Shown: positions 7,924 to 16,504, numbered from the stretch's first letter. The stretch is 59,402 nt of DNA from Acidimicrobiia bacterium (GCA_030066755.1 JASJAX010000043.1:1-59402), one strand, 5' to 3'. Notes: a model not told the origin generated them from the sequence alone. A program made the numbers and translations.

Positions 7924-8946
7924 TCAGCGAACCGATTGCATCTCGCGGTGTTCGATGGTGCCGTCGGCGTGTAGTGCGAACCGCCCGTCGGTCCGATCGT
8001 GCACCGGGCTCGGTGTCGACCACGGCCATCCGCCGAACTGCGTCCGCCGATAGTCGTCGTACGCCTGTTGCAGTTCCTCCGGCGTGTTCATCACGAAGGG
8101 GCCCATCTGGAACACCGGGGCACCGATCGGCCTGCCTTGGAGGATGAGCGCCTCGACGGGCAACGATGTGCGGTTCTCGACGGGTACGGGCGAGCCGACC
8201 TCGAGCTGGGCACCGACGTTGGTGCCGACCGAGGTTCCGGCGACGGTGAGCTCGGGGCCGTCGAAGACGTGGAGCATTCGATTGACCTCCGGCGACGCGG
8301 CCGGGAGCTGCCAGCTCGCACCGGGATCGAGCCGAAGGAGCCAGATTCCCAACTCCGACTCGGAGCGTGCGCCCCATGAATTGGGTGGGGGAGGCGGCGC
8401 CGTCGCTCCGTCGATGGTACCGGCCATCACGTCGACCGAGACGCCGGACGCAGGCTGCAGCGTGGGGATGTCCTCGCTCCAGAGGATCGAGAAGTGGGCG
8501 TCGACCATCTTCGAGTCGGGCGGCAGGTTGAGCCAGATCTGGAAGAGCTCGAGGGGATTGTCGCGATCGTCGTGGATCAGCGGGAACATCTCGGCGTGCA
8601 TGATGCCGCTGCCGGTGGTGAGCCATTGGACATCGCCTCCGCCGTAGCGAGCGGTTGCGCCCAGCGAGTCGCTGTGGTCGACGTAGCCACGACGCACGAC
8701 GGTGACGGTCTCGAACCCGCGATGGGGATGCTGCGGAAACCCGGGAACAGTGTCGCCGTGGTACATCGACCACCCGTCCTTGTAGGAGAAGTCCGATCCG
8801 ATGCGGCGGCCCGCCAGGGATGCGGCCGGACCCTGCTGGGCATTCCCGGCCGGGTAGTGGTCGACGTGATGCACCGTGAAGATGAACGGGTCGATTCCGG
8901 TCCACGGGAATCCGAGTTGCACGAGTTCTCTGATGGGGTGCGCCAC
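7924..8946 (-). CDS. Pirin family protein (2)
   Basis: 340 residues from GTG 8946, supported by AAGGAG seven bases upstream. Bicupin pirin: the metal-binding segment contains PQHPHRGFETVTVVRRGYVDH and a later GIMHAEMF (the H-x-E ligand pair); the C-terminal half holds GRPIGAPVFQMGPFVMNT. A proline run (APPPPPNSWG) marks an inserted loop. It is divergent from the MarR gene and shares the operator-like site between them. Sequence divergence from pirin 1 shows an old paralogue rather than a recent duplication. Confidence 0.88.
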   Translation of the reverse strand: MAHPIRELVQLGFPWTGIDPFIFTVHHVDHYPAGNAQQGPAASLAGRRIGSDFSYKDGWSMYHGDTVPGFPQHPHRGFETVTVVRRGYVDHSDSLGATARYGGGDVQWLTTGSGIMHAEMFPLIHDDRDNPLELFQIWLNLPPDSKMVDAHFSILWSEDIPTLQPASGVSVDVMAGTIDGATAPPPPPNSWGARSESELGIWLLRLDPGASWQLPAASPEVNRMLHVFDGPELTVAGTSVGTNVGAQLEVGSPVPVENRTSLPVEALILQGRPIGAPVFQMGPFVMNTPEELQQAYDDYRRTQFGGWPWSTPSPVHDRTDGRFALHADGTIEHREMQSVR

Positions 8947-8988
8947 GGGTGTACTCCTTGCTGCGTGCCGCCAGGCTACCGACATCTG

Positions 8989-9002
8989 ATTGCAACTGTA
9001 AC
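8989..9002. promoter_or_regulatory. Operator site between pirin 2 and marR-like gene
   Basis: ATTGCA-AC-TGTAAC is an imperfect 6-2-6 inverted repeat in the 76-bp intergenic space between the divergent pirin 2 and MarR genes. It shares the TGTAACGA half-site with the perfect palindrome upstream of pirin 1. Likely autoregulatory MarR operator. Confidence 0.6.
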
Positions 9003-9022
9003 GATCGTGATACCATTCCCCG

Positions 9023-9469
9023 ATGAAGGTTCCGGTGATCGTCCGCCAGGCCATGGACGCATGGCGGCTCCTCCTCGAGGTGCACCACGAGCTCACGCAC
9101 GAAATGGATCGTGAGCTTCGTGAAGCCCACGGGCTGCGCCTCGATTGGTACGACGTGCTGGTGCAACTCAACGCAGCGGGCGGGCGTCTGCGGATGCACG
9201 AACTCGCCGACGCCACGCTCTTCTCCCGCACGGACTGCACCCGCATCGTCGATCGAATGGAACGTGCGGGGCTCGTGGTTCGTGAGCGCGCCACCGAGGA
9301 CGGACGCGGGGTCTACGCGGCGCTGACCTCCGCGGGCAGCAGGATGCTTCGCGAAGCCGCGGTCACTCACGTCCGGAGCATCGAACAGCGATTCACCGGC
9401 CTCCTCAGCGAAGCCGAGGCAGCCACGATGGCCGCAGCGTTCCGGCGAGTACTGACGACCGACGACTGA
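9023..9469 (+). CDS. MarR-family transcriptional regulator
   Basis: 148 residues. A winged-helix core is clear: LRMHELADATLFSRTDCTR (helix-turn-helix), then IVDRMERAGLVVRE and the wing RATEDGRGVYAALTSAG. MarR proteins bind short palindromes as dimers and usually repress adjacent genes on sensing phenolics or oxidants. It is divergent from pirin 2, and matching sites stand before both pirins, so a small pirin regulon is inferred. The last residues (VLTTDD) are encoded inside a tandem heptamer array that includes the stop codon. Confidence 0.88.
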   Translation: MKVPVIVRQAMDAWRLLLEVHHELTHEMDRELREAHGLRLDWYDVLVQLNAAGGRLRMHELADATLFSRTDCTRIVDRMERAGLVVRERATEDGRGVYAALTSAGSRMLREAAVTHVRSIEQRFTGLLSEAEAATMAAAFRRVLTTDD

Positions 9470-9511
9470 CGACTGGCGACTGACGACTGGCGACTGGCGA
9501 CTGGCGACTGA
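9449..9511 (+). repeat. Tandem heptamer array at the 3' end of the marR-like gene
   Basis: Nine 7-bp units run in perfect register: GTACTGA, CGACCGA, CGACTGA, CGACTGG, CGACTGA, then CGACTGG three times and CGACTGA. The stop codon of the MarR gene lies in the third unit, so the array encodes the protein's C-terminus. The first unit, GTACTGA, is the same as the unit of the arrays at 27 kb. Confidence 0.9.
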
Positions 9512-9571
9512 GGCGGGCTCGTCGATCCCGCCGGACCTGTCCCTCTCGGCCGCCTCCGGCGCCCCCTATCC

Positions 9572-9599
9572 TTGCCACCGAACATACGTTCGCTATGCT
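9572..9599 (+). promoter_or_regulatory. recA promoter with SOS box in the spacer
   Basis: TTGCCA (9572-9577), a 16-bp spacer, and TATGCT (9594-9599) form a sigma-70-type promoter. The spacer holds CGAACATACGTTCG (9579-9592), a perfect match to the actinobacterial LexA box. LexA bound here would block RNA polymerase directly. The leader to the recA GTG at 9714 is about 105 bases. Confidence 0.85.
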
Positions 9600-9713
9600 G
9601 TGGCACCAGATCACACCGCTGTAACTTGTCACACCGACTCGATACGGTGACACCACAGCATCAGGCAGATACGGCACACCCGGCATCGAGCCAGGAACGA
9701 AGGGAGCCTCCGA

Positions 9714-10760
9714 GTGGAGAAGGACAAGAGCCTCGACATGGCGCTGTCCCAGATCGAGCGACAGTTCGGCAAGGGCGCCATCATGAAGCTGAACGACAGC
9801 AACGTTCAGCAGATCAAGTCCATCCCCACTGGCGCTCTTGCGCTGGACCTGGCGTTGGGTATCGGCGGTGTGCCGCGTGGTCGGATCGTCGAGATCTACG
9901 GACCGGAGAGCAGCGGCAAGACGACGCTCGCGCTGCATGTCGTTGCCGAAGCGCAGCGCAACGGTGGCGTTGCGGCGTTCATCGATGCCGAGCACGCCCT
10001 CGACCCGGTCTACGCCCGGGCGCTCGGTGTCGATATCGACGAGCTCTACATTTCGCAGCCGGACACCGGTGAGCAGGCGCTCGAAATCGCCGACATGCTG
10101 ATTCGATCGGGTGCACTCGATGTGGTCGTTGTCGACTCCGTCGCCGCTCTCGTCCCGCGTGCGGAACTCGAGGGGGACATGGGCGACACGCACGTCGGAT
10201 TGCAGGCCCGGTTGATGTCGCAGGCGCTGCGGAAGCTGGCCGGAACCATCAATCGGTCGGAGACCACGGCCATCTTCATCAACCAGCTGCGGGAGAAGAT
10301 CGGTGTCATGTTCGGCTCGCCGGAGACCACGCCAGGCGGCCGAGCCCTCAAGTTCTACTCGAGCGTCCGGATCGACGTGCGTCGCATCGAGGCGATCAAG
10401 CAGGGGACCGACAACGTCGGGAACCGCGTTCGCGCCAAGATCGTGAAGAACAAGGTGGCCCCGCCGTTCCGTCTCGCTGAGTTCGACATCATGTTCGGTG
10501 AGGGAATCTCGCGTGAAGGCAGCCTCCTCGATGTCGCCGTTGAACACGGCATCGTGCGCAAATCCGGGGCCTGGTACACCTTCGACGGCGACCAACTGGG
10601 TCAAGGTCGAGAGAAGGCCAAGCTCTTCATTCGAGAGAATCCTGAGATCGCAGTTCAGCTGCAGGATCGGGTGCTCCGTGCCGTCGGAGTGATCCAGGAT
10701 GACGAGGACGCCGACTCGGCACCAGAGAACATCGAGGCGGCCGCAGACGGCGACGACTGA
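9714..10760 (+). CDS. recA: Recombinase RecA
   Basis: 348 residues from GTG 9714, preceded by GAGCCTCCGA; the start gives the standard [21 protein letters not shown]-terminus. Walker A is GPESSGKTT (from about residue 63), and the DNA-binding loops and the [20 protein letters not shown] segment are intact. RecA forms filaments on single-stranded DNA, drives strand exchange and stimulates LexA self-cleavage. No intein is present, unlike in some mycobacteria. Its promoter carries a LexA box. No recX follows; the next gene is RNase Y. Confidence 0.98.
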   Translation: MEKDKSLDMALSQIERQFGKGAIMKLNDSNVQQIKSIPTGALALDLALGIGGVPRGRIVEIYGPESSGKTTLALHVVAEAQRNGGVAAFIDAEHALDPVYARALGVDIDELYISQPDTGEQALEIADMLIRSGALDVVVVDSVAALVPRAELEGDMGDTHVGLQARLMSQALRKLAGTINRSETTAIFINQLREKIGVMFGSPETTPGGRALKFYSSVRIDVRRIEAIKQGTDNVGNRVRAKIVKNKVAPPFRLAEFDIMFGEGISREGSLLDVAVEHGIVRKSGAWYTFDGDQLGQGREKAKLFIRENPEIAVQLQDRVLRAVGVIQDDEDADSAPENIEAAADGDD

Positions 10761-10781
10761 CGGACGCTGCGACGATCATCG

Positions 10782-10813
10782 GCCGAAGACCCGCCATGTG
10801 GCGGGTCTTCGGC
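10782..10813 (+). terminator. Terminator hairpin after recA
   Basis: A perfect 14-bp stem (GCCGAAGACCCGCC / GGCGGGTCTTCGGC) encloses loop ATGT, 22 bases after the recA stop. No U-run follows, as is common in high-GC actinobacteria. Confidence 0.8.
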
Positions 10814-11084
10814 GTTCGTGGCGAAACGAGGTCGCGAAAGCCAAAAAGGGTCGAGAATCGGTGTCGTTCTGGACCAACGTGGGGTACCATCGGGTGACGA
10901 CACACACACGAAATTGAAACACCAACGGAAGAAACTCGACCAATGCACCTCGCACATCACGATCGAGAAAGGGGCAGGATCCTCGGCTGATACGCCGTCT
11001 TGATCAACGTGTGCTCCGTGTGTGTGCCGGACCCGTCAGGGTTCGGCACGTTTGCGTTGAGTGGCTCCGAGAACGGGGGCCGGA
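10814..11084 (+). other. recA-rny intergenic region
   Basis: About 270 bases between the recA terminator and RNase Y, with no convincing gene. It contains a GTACCAT stretch that could be a -10 element near 10885 and an almost perfect hairpin near 11024-11049 (GTGCCGGACCC / GGGTTCGGCAC, one G-U pair, loop GTCA) about 35 bases before the rny start. The hairpin lies in the expected rny leader and may affect RNA stability or regulation; this is inference. Confidence 0.4.
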
Positions 11085-12617
11085 ATGGAACAGTGGGCGA
11101 TCTCCACGATCATCGCCGCGCTGGTAGGGACCGTCGGGTTCTTTGCAGGCAGGGAAATGCACCGGCGGAGGACTCGAGAAGCGTCCGCATCGGCTGAGGA
11201 GGTCCTTGCCTCGGCGCGTCTCGACGCCCAACGAACCCTCGCCAGGGCCGAAGAGGACGCCCGCAGCCTCGCTGAGGCGTATCGCGAACGTGAGGACGCG
11301 TCGCTCGAACACCGTCGCCTCGAGGTCACGCACCTCGAAGAGCGTATGGTCCAGCGTGAGGCGACGCTCGAGCAACGAGCCAGCAACCTCGCGCAGCGTG
11401 AGGACATGCTCCTCGACAAAGAACGGACCATCGGCGACCGCAGCACTGAGCTCGAGTCTATGCGCGAGGAAGCGCGGGCGACGCTCGAGCGTGTCGCAGG
11501 GTTCGATGCGAAAGCGGCGAAGGAGGAACTCCTCCGCAAGGTCGAAGACGAAGCGCGGCGCGATGCCATGGTGCTCGTGCGTGACCTCGAGATGCGGGCA
11601 CGCGAGGAAGCCGAACGTCGATCACGGCGAATCCTGGCAACGACCGTGCAACGCCTCGCCGCCGAGGTCGTCTCGACGACGACCGTATCGGTCGTCCCGT
11701 TGCCCTCCGACGACATGAAGGGGCGGATCATCGGCCGAGATGGCCGCAATATCCGTGCCTTCGAAGCGGTCACCGGTGTGAACCTGATCGTCGACGACAC
11801 GCCGGAAGCCGTCTCCGTCTCGACGTTCGACCCGGTGCGGCGCGAAGTCGCGCGGATCACGTTGGAACGCCTCGTCGAAGACGGGCGCATCCACCCGGCA
11901 TCGATCGAGGAAGCCCACGAGAAGGCCAAGGATGAGGTCGAGCAATCCATTCGTGACGCCGGGGAGTGGGCGATGCTCGAAATCGGTCTCACCCGTATGC
12001 ACCCTGAGCTGATCAGCCTGACGGGCCGGCTCAAATACCGCACCTCCTACGGGCAGAACGTGCTCGAGCACCTCGTCGAATCTGGCCACATCGCCGGAAT
12101 GCTCGCCAGCGAGCTGGGGATCGACGCAGCAGAGGCGAAACGAGCTGCCTTCCTCCACGACATCGGCAAGGCGGTGAGCCACGAAGTAGGGGGCTCACAC
12201 GCCTTGATCGGGGCGGAGATCGCCCGGAGATTCGGTGAGGATCCGGCCATCGTGCACGCCATCGAGGCGCACCACAACGAGGTCGAGCCGCGAACCCTCA
12301 CGGCCATCCTCGTCCAGGCGGCGGACGCCGTTTCCGCAGCGCGGCCCGGAGCACGCCGGGAGGCCCTCGAGTCCTACGTGCGGAGGCTCGAGCGGCTCGA
12401 GGAGATGGCAGGAGCCTTTCCCGGCGTCGAGCGGGTCTTCGCCATGCAGGCAGGCCGCGAGGTACGTGTCGTGGTGGATCCGGGAGAGATCGATGATCTC
12501 GGGTCGACCGAACTCGCACGCAACATCGCCAAGCGCCTCGAGGAGGACCTGCAATACCCCGGCCAGATCGAGGTGACCGTGATCCGCGAATACCGGGCAA
12601 CGGACTACGCCCGGTAG
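11085..12617 (+). CDS. rny: Ribonuclease Y
   Basis: 510 residues from ATG 11085 (GGGGG a few bases upstream). Domain order: N-terminal membrane anchor (IIAALVGTVGFFAG, residues 7-20), a long charged coiled coil (to about residue 190), a KH RNA-binding domain with GRIIGRDGRNIRAFE near residue 212, and an HD domain with FLHDIGK near residue 355. RNase Y is a membrane-bound endoribonuclease that starts mRNA decay. It is common in Firmicutes but absent from most model actinobacteria, which use RNase E/J, so it is informative about lineage. The position between recA and miaB is where recX often stands in other actinobacteria. Confidence 0.96.
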   Translation: MEQWAISTIIAALVGTVGFFAGREMHRRRTREASASAEEVLASARLDAQRTLARAEEDARSLAEAYREREDASLEHRRLEVTHLEERMVQREATLEQRASNLAQREDMLLDKERTIGDRSTELESMREEARATLERVAGFDAKAAKEELLRKVEDEARRDAMVLVRDLEMRAREEAERRSRRILATTVQRLAAEVVSTTTVSVVPLPSDDMKGRIIGRDGRNIRAFEAVTGVNLIVDDTPEAVSVSTFDPVRREVARITLERLVEDGRIHPASIEEAHEKAKDEVEQSIRDAGEWAMLEIGLTRMHPELISLTGRLKYRTSYGQNVLEHLVESGHIAGMLASELGIDAAEAKRAAFLHDIGKAVSHEVGGSHALIGAEIARRFGEDPAIVHAIEAHHNEVEPRTLTAILVQAADAVSAARPGARREALESYVRRLERLEEMAGAFPGVERVFAMQAGREVRVVVDPGEIDDLGSTELARNIAKRLEEDLQYPGQIEVTVIREYRATDYAR

Positions 12618-12720
12618 TCACCGGGCTGGCGAGGTCGGCCCGCCGCTCGGGGTTCGATAGAATCTCAGCACCGCAAGCCCGGGGTGAACCCGTGCGGCGC
12701 GCCGCAACCACCGAAGGACC

Positions 12721-14106
12721 ATGACTGAGACGATCCTGCTCGGGATGCCGAAGCGCAAGCCGGAGCGTGCGCCGAGTCGCACGGGCCGGAGCTTCTTCGT
12801 GCGTACGTATGGCTGTCAGATGAACGACCACGACTCCGAACGCATCGCTGGACTCCTGGCCTCGGACGGCATGGTCGCCGCCGAGCGGCCCGAGGACGCC
12901 GATGTCGTCGTCCTCAACACGTGCACGATCCGGGAGAATGCCGACCAGCGTCTGTACGGCTACCTCGGTGCACTGAAACGAGCCAAACAGCAGCGACCCG
13001 ACATGCAGATCATGGTCGGGGGATGTATGGCACAGAAGGACCGGGGCACGATCCAAGAACGGGCGGAATGGGTCGACGTGGTGTTCGGCACGCACAACAC
13101 CCACCGCGTGCTCGAGCTTCTCGATCATGCCGAAGAATGGGGTCCGGTCACCGAGATCTGGGAAGAGACGACGTCCATCGAAGACATCCCGTCGACGTTG
13201 CCGAGCCATCGAGAATCGGAACACTCGGCATGGGTGACCATCACGATCGGCTGCAACAACTCCTGTACCTTCTGCATCGTCCCCATCGTCCGCGGCGCCG
13301 AGATCAGCCGTCGGCCCGGAGACGTGATCGACGAGGTTCGGCGTCTCGTAGCCGACGGCGTGGCCGAGGTGACTCTTCTCGGCCAGAACGTGAACTCCTA
13401 CGGCCGCGACCTCGACTTGAACGGGCGCAAGCCACTCTTCGCCGACCTGTTGCGCAGAGTCGGCGAGGTCGAAGGGATCCGCCGCATTCGCTATACGAGC
13501 CCACACCCCAAGGACCTCCGCGAGGACGTGGCGATTGCGATGGCTGAGACACCGGCGGTCTGCGAACAGCTTCACCTTCCGCTCCAGTCCGGCAGCGCCC
13601 GGATCCTCTCGGCGATGCATCGGGGCTACAACGGGGAGCGCTTCCTCGAGAAGCTCGCCATGGCACGATCCATCATTCCGGATCTCGCGGTCTCCACCGA
13701 CGTCATCGTCGGCTTTCCGGGAGAAACCGAACAGGACTTCCAGGCGACGCTCGACGTCGTCGAGGAGTCCCGGTTCGACAGCGCATTCATGTTCCAGTTC
13801 TCGCCGCGGCCGGGTACCCCCGCAGCGGAGATGGGGGACCGGGTCCCGGCGGAGGTGATCCAGGAGCGATTCGATCGCCTGGTCGAGCTCCAGAACCGCA
13901 TCACTCTCGAACGCAACCAGGAGATGGTCGGGCAGCGCTACGAGATCATGGTGGAGGGCCCATCAAAACGTGATCCGTCGCTGATCACCGGTCGTACTCG
14001 CGGGAACAAGCTCGTCCACGTTCCCGGGTCCTGGGAGCCGGGAACCTTCTTCGACGCGGAGATCGTGCGGGCGGCACCTCACCATTTGATCGGGAGCCTT
14101 GTCTGA
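12721..14106 (+). CDS. miaB: tRNA-2-methylthio-N6-dimethylallyladenosine synthase MiaB
   Basis: 461 residues from ATG 12721, with AAGGA directly upstream. It methylthiolates i6A37 in tRNAs reading UNN codons, the step after MiaA. The N-terminal cluster cysteines are C32 (YGCQMND, the MiaB signature), C68 (NTCTI) and C102 (GGCMAQ). The radical-SAM motif is C178-NNS-C182-TF-C185. A TRAM domain closes the protein. It is directly followed by miaA, so substrate maker and modifier are co-expressed. It is clearly distinct from rimO at 2425 despite the shared fold. Confidence 0.97.
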   Translation: MTETILLGMPKRKPERAPSRTGRSFFVRTYGCQMNDHDSERIAGLLASDGMVAAERPEDADVVVLNTCTIRENADQRLYGYLGALKRAKQQRPDMQIMVGGCMAQKDRGTIQERAEWVDVVFGTHNTHRVLELLDHAEEWGPVTEIWEETTSIEDIPSTLPSHRESEHSAWVTITIGCNNSCTFCIVPIVRGAEISRRPGDVIDEVRRLVADGVAEVTLLGQNVNSYGRDLDLNGRKPLFADLLRRVGEVEGIRRIRYTSPHPKDLREDVAIAMAETPAVCEQLHLPLQSGSARILSAMHRGYNGERFLEKLAMARSIIPDLAVSTDVIVGFPGETEQDFQATLDVVEESRFDSAFMFQFSPRPGTPAAEMGDRVPAEVIQERFDRLVELQNRITLERNQEMVGQRYEIMVEGPSKRDPSLITGRTRGNKLVHVPGSWEPGTFFDAEIVRAAPHHLIGSLV

Positions 14107-14117
14107 CCTGCATTGCC

Positions 14118-15020
14118 GTGCTCGGGCCGACCGCGGCCGGCAAGACCGATGTGGCCGTCGCCCTGGCCGATCGATACGGCGGGGAGATCCTCAGCGTTGA
14201 TTCGATGCAGATCTACCGCGGCATGGACCTCGGTACGGCCAAGGTCGATGCCGAGACCGCGGCCCGGATCCCGCATCACTTGATCGACGTCGCTGACCCC
14301 GATGAGGCCTACAGCGTTGCCGAGTTCCAAGCCGCCGGACGCGCCGTGATCGGAGAACTCGAGGCGCGCGGCGTTCCGCCGGTCATTGTCGGCGGGTCCG
14401 GTCTTCACTTTCGGGCGCTCGTCGACCCCCTCGACTTTCCCCCGACGGACGTTGCCCTGCGGGCGGAGCTCGAGGCCACGGACGACGCCCTGTTGATCGG
14501 CGAGCTGCTCCTCGCCGATCCCGAAGCAGGTCAGTACGTCGACCTCGCCAACCCGCGTCGAGTGCTGCGAGCCGTCGAGATCCTGCGGCTCACGGGCATG
14601 ACCCCTTCGCAACGAGCCGAGCACGACGACGCTCGCGCAATCCGGAGCTACGAACCGCTGATCCCATTCCGTGCGATCGGCCTTGATCCGGGCGACCGAC
14701 TCGGGGCACGGGTCACGGCTCGTTTCGATGCCATGTTGGCCGGCGGGCTCGTGAACGAAGTCACCGAGCTCGCCCCGATTCTCGGGTCGACCGCACGTCA
14801 GGCAGTCGGCTACAAGGAGCTCCTCGGCGTCGTCTCGGGCGAATACGACGTGGCCGAAGGCCGGCGTCGAGCGATCCAGGCGACACTCGCATTGGCGAAA
14901 CGCCAGCGCACATTCTTCCGCCGGGATCCGCGAATACGCTGGCTGCCGTGGCACGATGATGTCCACCAGCGGGTGCGCACCGCCTTTGCCGCGATCGAGG
15001 ATGACGCATGGACTTCGTGA
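14118..15020 (+). CDS. miaA: tRNA dimethylallyltransferase MiaA
   Basis: 300 residues if started at GTG 14118. MiaA transfers a dimethylallyl group to A37 of tRNAs. The P-loop is GPTAAGKT at residues 3-10, followed by SVDSMQIYRGMDLGTAK and VGGSGLHFRALVDP, all family motifs. From GTG 14118 the first beta strand is cut short (M-LGPT instead of the usual IAVLGPT). The in-frame codons upstream code for LTCIAV and begin at CTG 14103, which overlaps the miaB stop (CTGA) and has GGGAG seven bases before it. A CTG start at 14103 is therefore plausible. The 3' end overlaps dapF by 13 bases. Confidence 0.94.
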   Translation: MLGPTAAGKTDVAVALADRYGGEILSVDSMQIYRGMDLGTAKVDAETAARIPHHLIDVADPDEAYSVAEFQAAGRAVIGELEARGVPPVIVGGSGLHFRALVDPLDFPPTDVALRAELEATDDALLIGELLLADPEAGQYVDLANPRRVLRAVEILRLTGMTPSQRAEHDDARAIRSYEPLIPFRAIGLDPGDRLGARVTARFDAMLAGGLVNEVTELAPILGSTARQAVGYKELLGVVSGEYDVAEGRRRAIQATLALAKRQRTFFRRDPRIRWLPWHDDVHQRVRTAFAAIEDDAWTS

Positions 15021-15760
15021 AGATGGAAGGCCTCGGCAACGACTTCATCGTCGTGGCCGGCCCGGTCGACCTCGACGTTGCATCGATCCAGCAGTTGTGT
15101 GACCGTCGGTTCGGGATCGGAGGCGACGGCGTCCTCGAGGTATCTCGGGTCGATCGATCACGGATCCGCATGCGCTACTGGAACGCCGACGGTGGCGAAG
15201 CCGAGATGTGTGGGAACGGATTGCGGTGTCTGGCTCGGCTTGCGGTGCTGCGTGGCTGGGTCGAGGGTTCGTCGCTGATCGTCGACACTGCGGTCGGTCC
15301 GATGCCGGCGACCGTGCTCGACGACGGTTCCGTCCGTGCGCTGGTTGGTGAGCCCGAGGTCACGGCTGGACCGACCGAGATCGCCGGTCACGTGGTGCAC
15401 CCGATCAGCGTCGGCAATCCACATGGCGTGGTGTTCGTCGATGATCCGGAGACCGTCGACCTCGCTGTCATCGGGCCGCAAATCGAGCATGACGAGTTCT
15501 TCCCGGACAGAGCGAACGTCGAGTTCGCCACGGTCGAGGGCTTGGCGAGCATCCGAGCACGCATCTGGGAACGCGGCGTCGGGGAAACCATGGCGTCGGG
15601 GACGGGGGCGACTGCGGCGGCATACGCAGCGATTCAATACCGCGAGGTCGAGGCCCCGTGCACCGTCAGAGTGCCCGGCGGGTCACTCACGATCGAGTTG
15701 GAAGGTGCCCAGGCCTGGATGGTCGGACCGGCGAATGTGGTGTACGAAGGTCGGGTGTGA
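15008..15760 (+). CDS. dapF: Diaminopimelate epimerase DapF, with one catalytic Cys replaced
   Basis: 250 residues. DapF interconverts LL- and meso-diaminopimelate for lysine and peptidoglycan synthesis. The first half keeps MEGLGNDFIVV, RRFGIGGDGVL and the first catalytic cysteine C68 in NADGGEAEMCGNGLRC. The second half has GVGETMASGTGATAAA, where the usual sequence is (A/S)CGTG: the second catalytic cysteine is Ser197 here. The fold and all other motifs look complete and the gene sits in the conserved miaA-dapF position. Either serine substitutes as the second base, activity is reduced, or the substrate has changed. Confidence 0.9.
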   Translation: MDFVKMEGLGNDFIVVAGPVDLDVASIQQLCDRRFGIGGDGVLEVSRVDRSRIRMRYWNADGGEAEMCGNGLRCLARLAVLRGWVEGSSLIVDTAVGPMPATVLDDGSVRALVGEPEVTAGPTEIAGHVVHPISVGNPHGVVFVDDPETVDLAVIGPQIEHDEFFPDRANVEFATVEGLASIRARIWERGVGETMASGTGATAAAYAAIQYREVEAPCTVRVPGGSLTIELEGAQAWMVGPANVVYEGRV

Positions 15761-15767
15761 CGCCGGC

Positions 15768-16445
15768 TCAGGCGTACCGGCGTTCGCGAGCGAACTTCTT
15801 CCAGTCGGAGCTTTTGGTCGACCACAGAACGTCGGTGGCTACTTGGCCGATGCCGACGACGAGGAGCACGGCCCAGGCCCAGCCCGGGGCCTCCATGCCC
15901 CAGGCGGCTCCGAGCAGCACGAACGGGATCGCCTTGGTGACGAGCGCACCAGAGGCGTGCATCCACGCCCTGGCCATCGCCGGCGTCCGCAAGTAGGTGG
16001 CGTAGTCGATCTTGACCCCCGGTTGCGGCCGGCGCATCGTGCCGACGAACCAGTGGGTGAATCGCATCCCGGACCGGGCCCCGGCGACGAGGTGCCCGAG
16101 GCCGTGCGTGGGGACCAGCACGATTCCCAACCCTGCGAGCAGGAGCAGTCCGTTCCACGGGTCGTCGACGTAGTAGGCGGCCGCGATGACGACCAGGCCG
16201 ACGACGGTGCCGGCGACAGCGAGTGTCGTGCCCAGACCAAATGGAATCGTGAACAACGCCCACCGTTCGAAGAGCGCCCGATCGAGCCGGCCCACGCGGT
16301 CGGCGAAGGCTTCGACGTGATCACTGTCACGCTTGATCGCACCCACCGCCCGCCAGAAGCCCGTGGATCGAAGATCAACGGGTCCCTCTGCATCGAGCGC
16401 ACGTTCGGTTGCGTCGAGGGCTGACTGGACTTCGTCGTGGGTCAT
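15768..16445 (-). CDS. Membrane protein with HGLGH motif
   Basis: 225 residues. About four to five hydrophobic segments are visible, starting after a 55-residue soluble N-terminus. The second segment ends in LVPTHGLGHLVAGARSG, an H-x-x-x-H arrangement like the zinc motif of DUF3267 or site-2-protease-like membrane proteins, but the preceding Glu of HExxH is absent, so protease activity is doubtful. It is convergent to dapF and tandem with lexA (the lexA stop is 60 bases upstream). It occupies the place where hflX often lies in other actinobacteria. Confidence 0.75.
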   Translation of the reverse strand: MTHDEVQSALDATERALDAEGPVDLRSTGFWRAVGAIKRDSDHVEAFADRVGRLDRALFERWALFTIPFGLGTTLAVAGTVVGLVVIAAAYYVDDPWNGLLLLAGLGIVLVPTHGLGHLVAGARSGMRFTHWFVGTMRRPQPGVKIDYATYLRTPAMARAWMHASGALVTKAIPFVLLGAAWGMEAPGWAWAVLLVVGIGQVATDVLWSTKSSDWKKFARERRYA

Positions 16446-16504
16446 GGAATCCCTTTCGGCCGAAACCCGAGCATAGGCACGGATTCGCCGGGGATTCCGG
16501 TCCG

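Noticed and set aside
6206..9370. A single 1054-codon reading frame on the minus strand covering 6.2-9.4 kb
   Set aside because: It is the first pirin (6206-7168) plus an accidental upstream open frame that is antisense to a membrane gene and overlaps pirin 2; the pirin family starts at 7168.
9449..9511. CRISPR array
   Set aside because: Units are 7 bp without spacers; also no cas genes in the window.
10955..11005. Leader peptide of about 15 codons upstream of rny
   Set aside because: An ATG with GGAAG nearby exists, but the peptide shows no pattern and no conservation could be tested.
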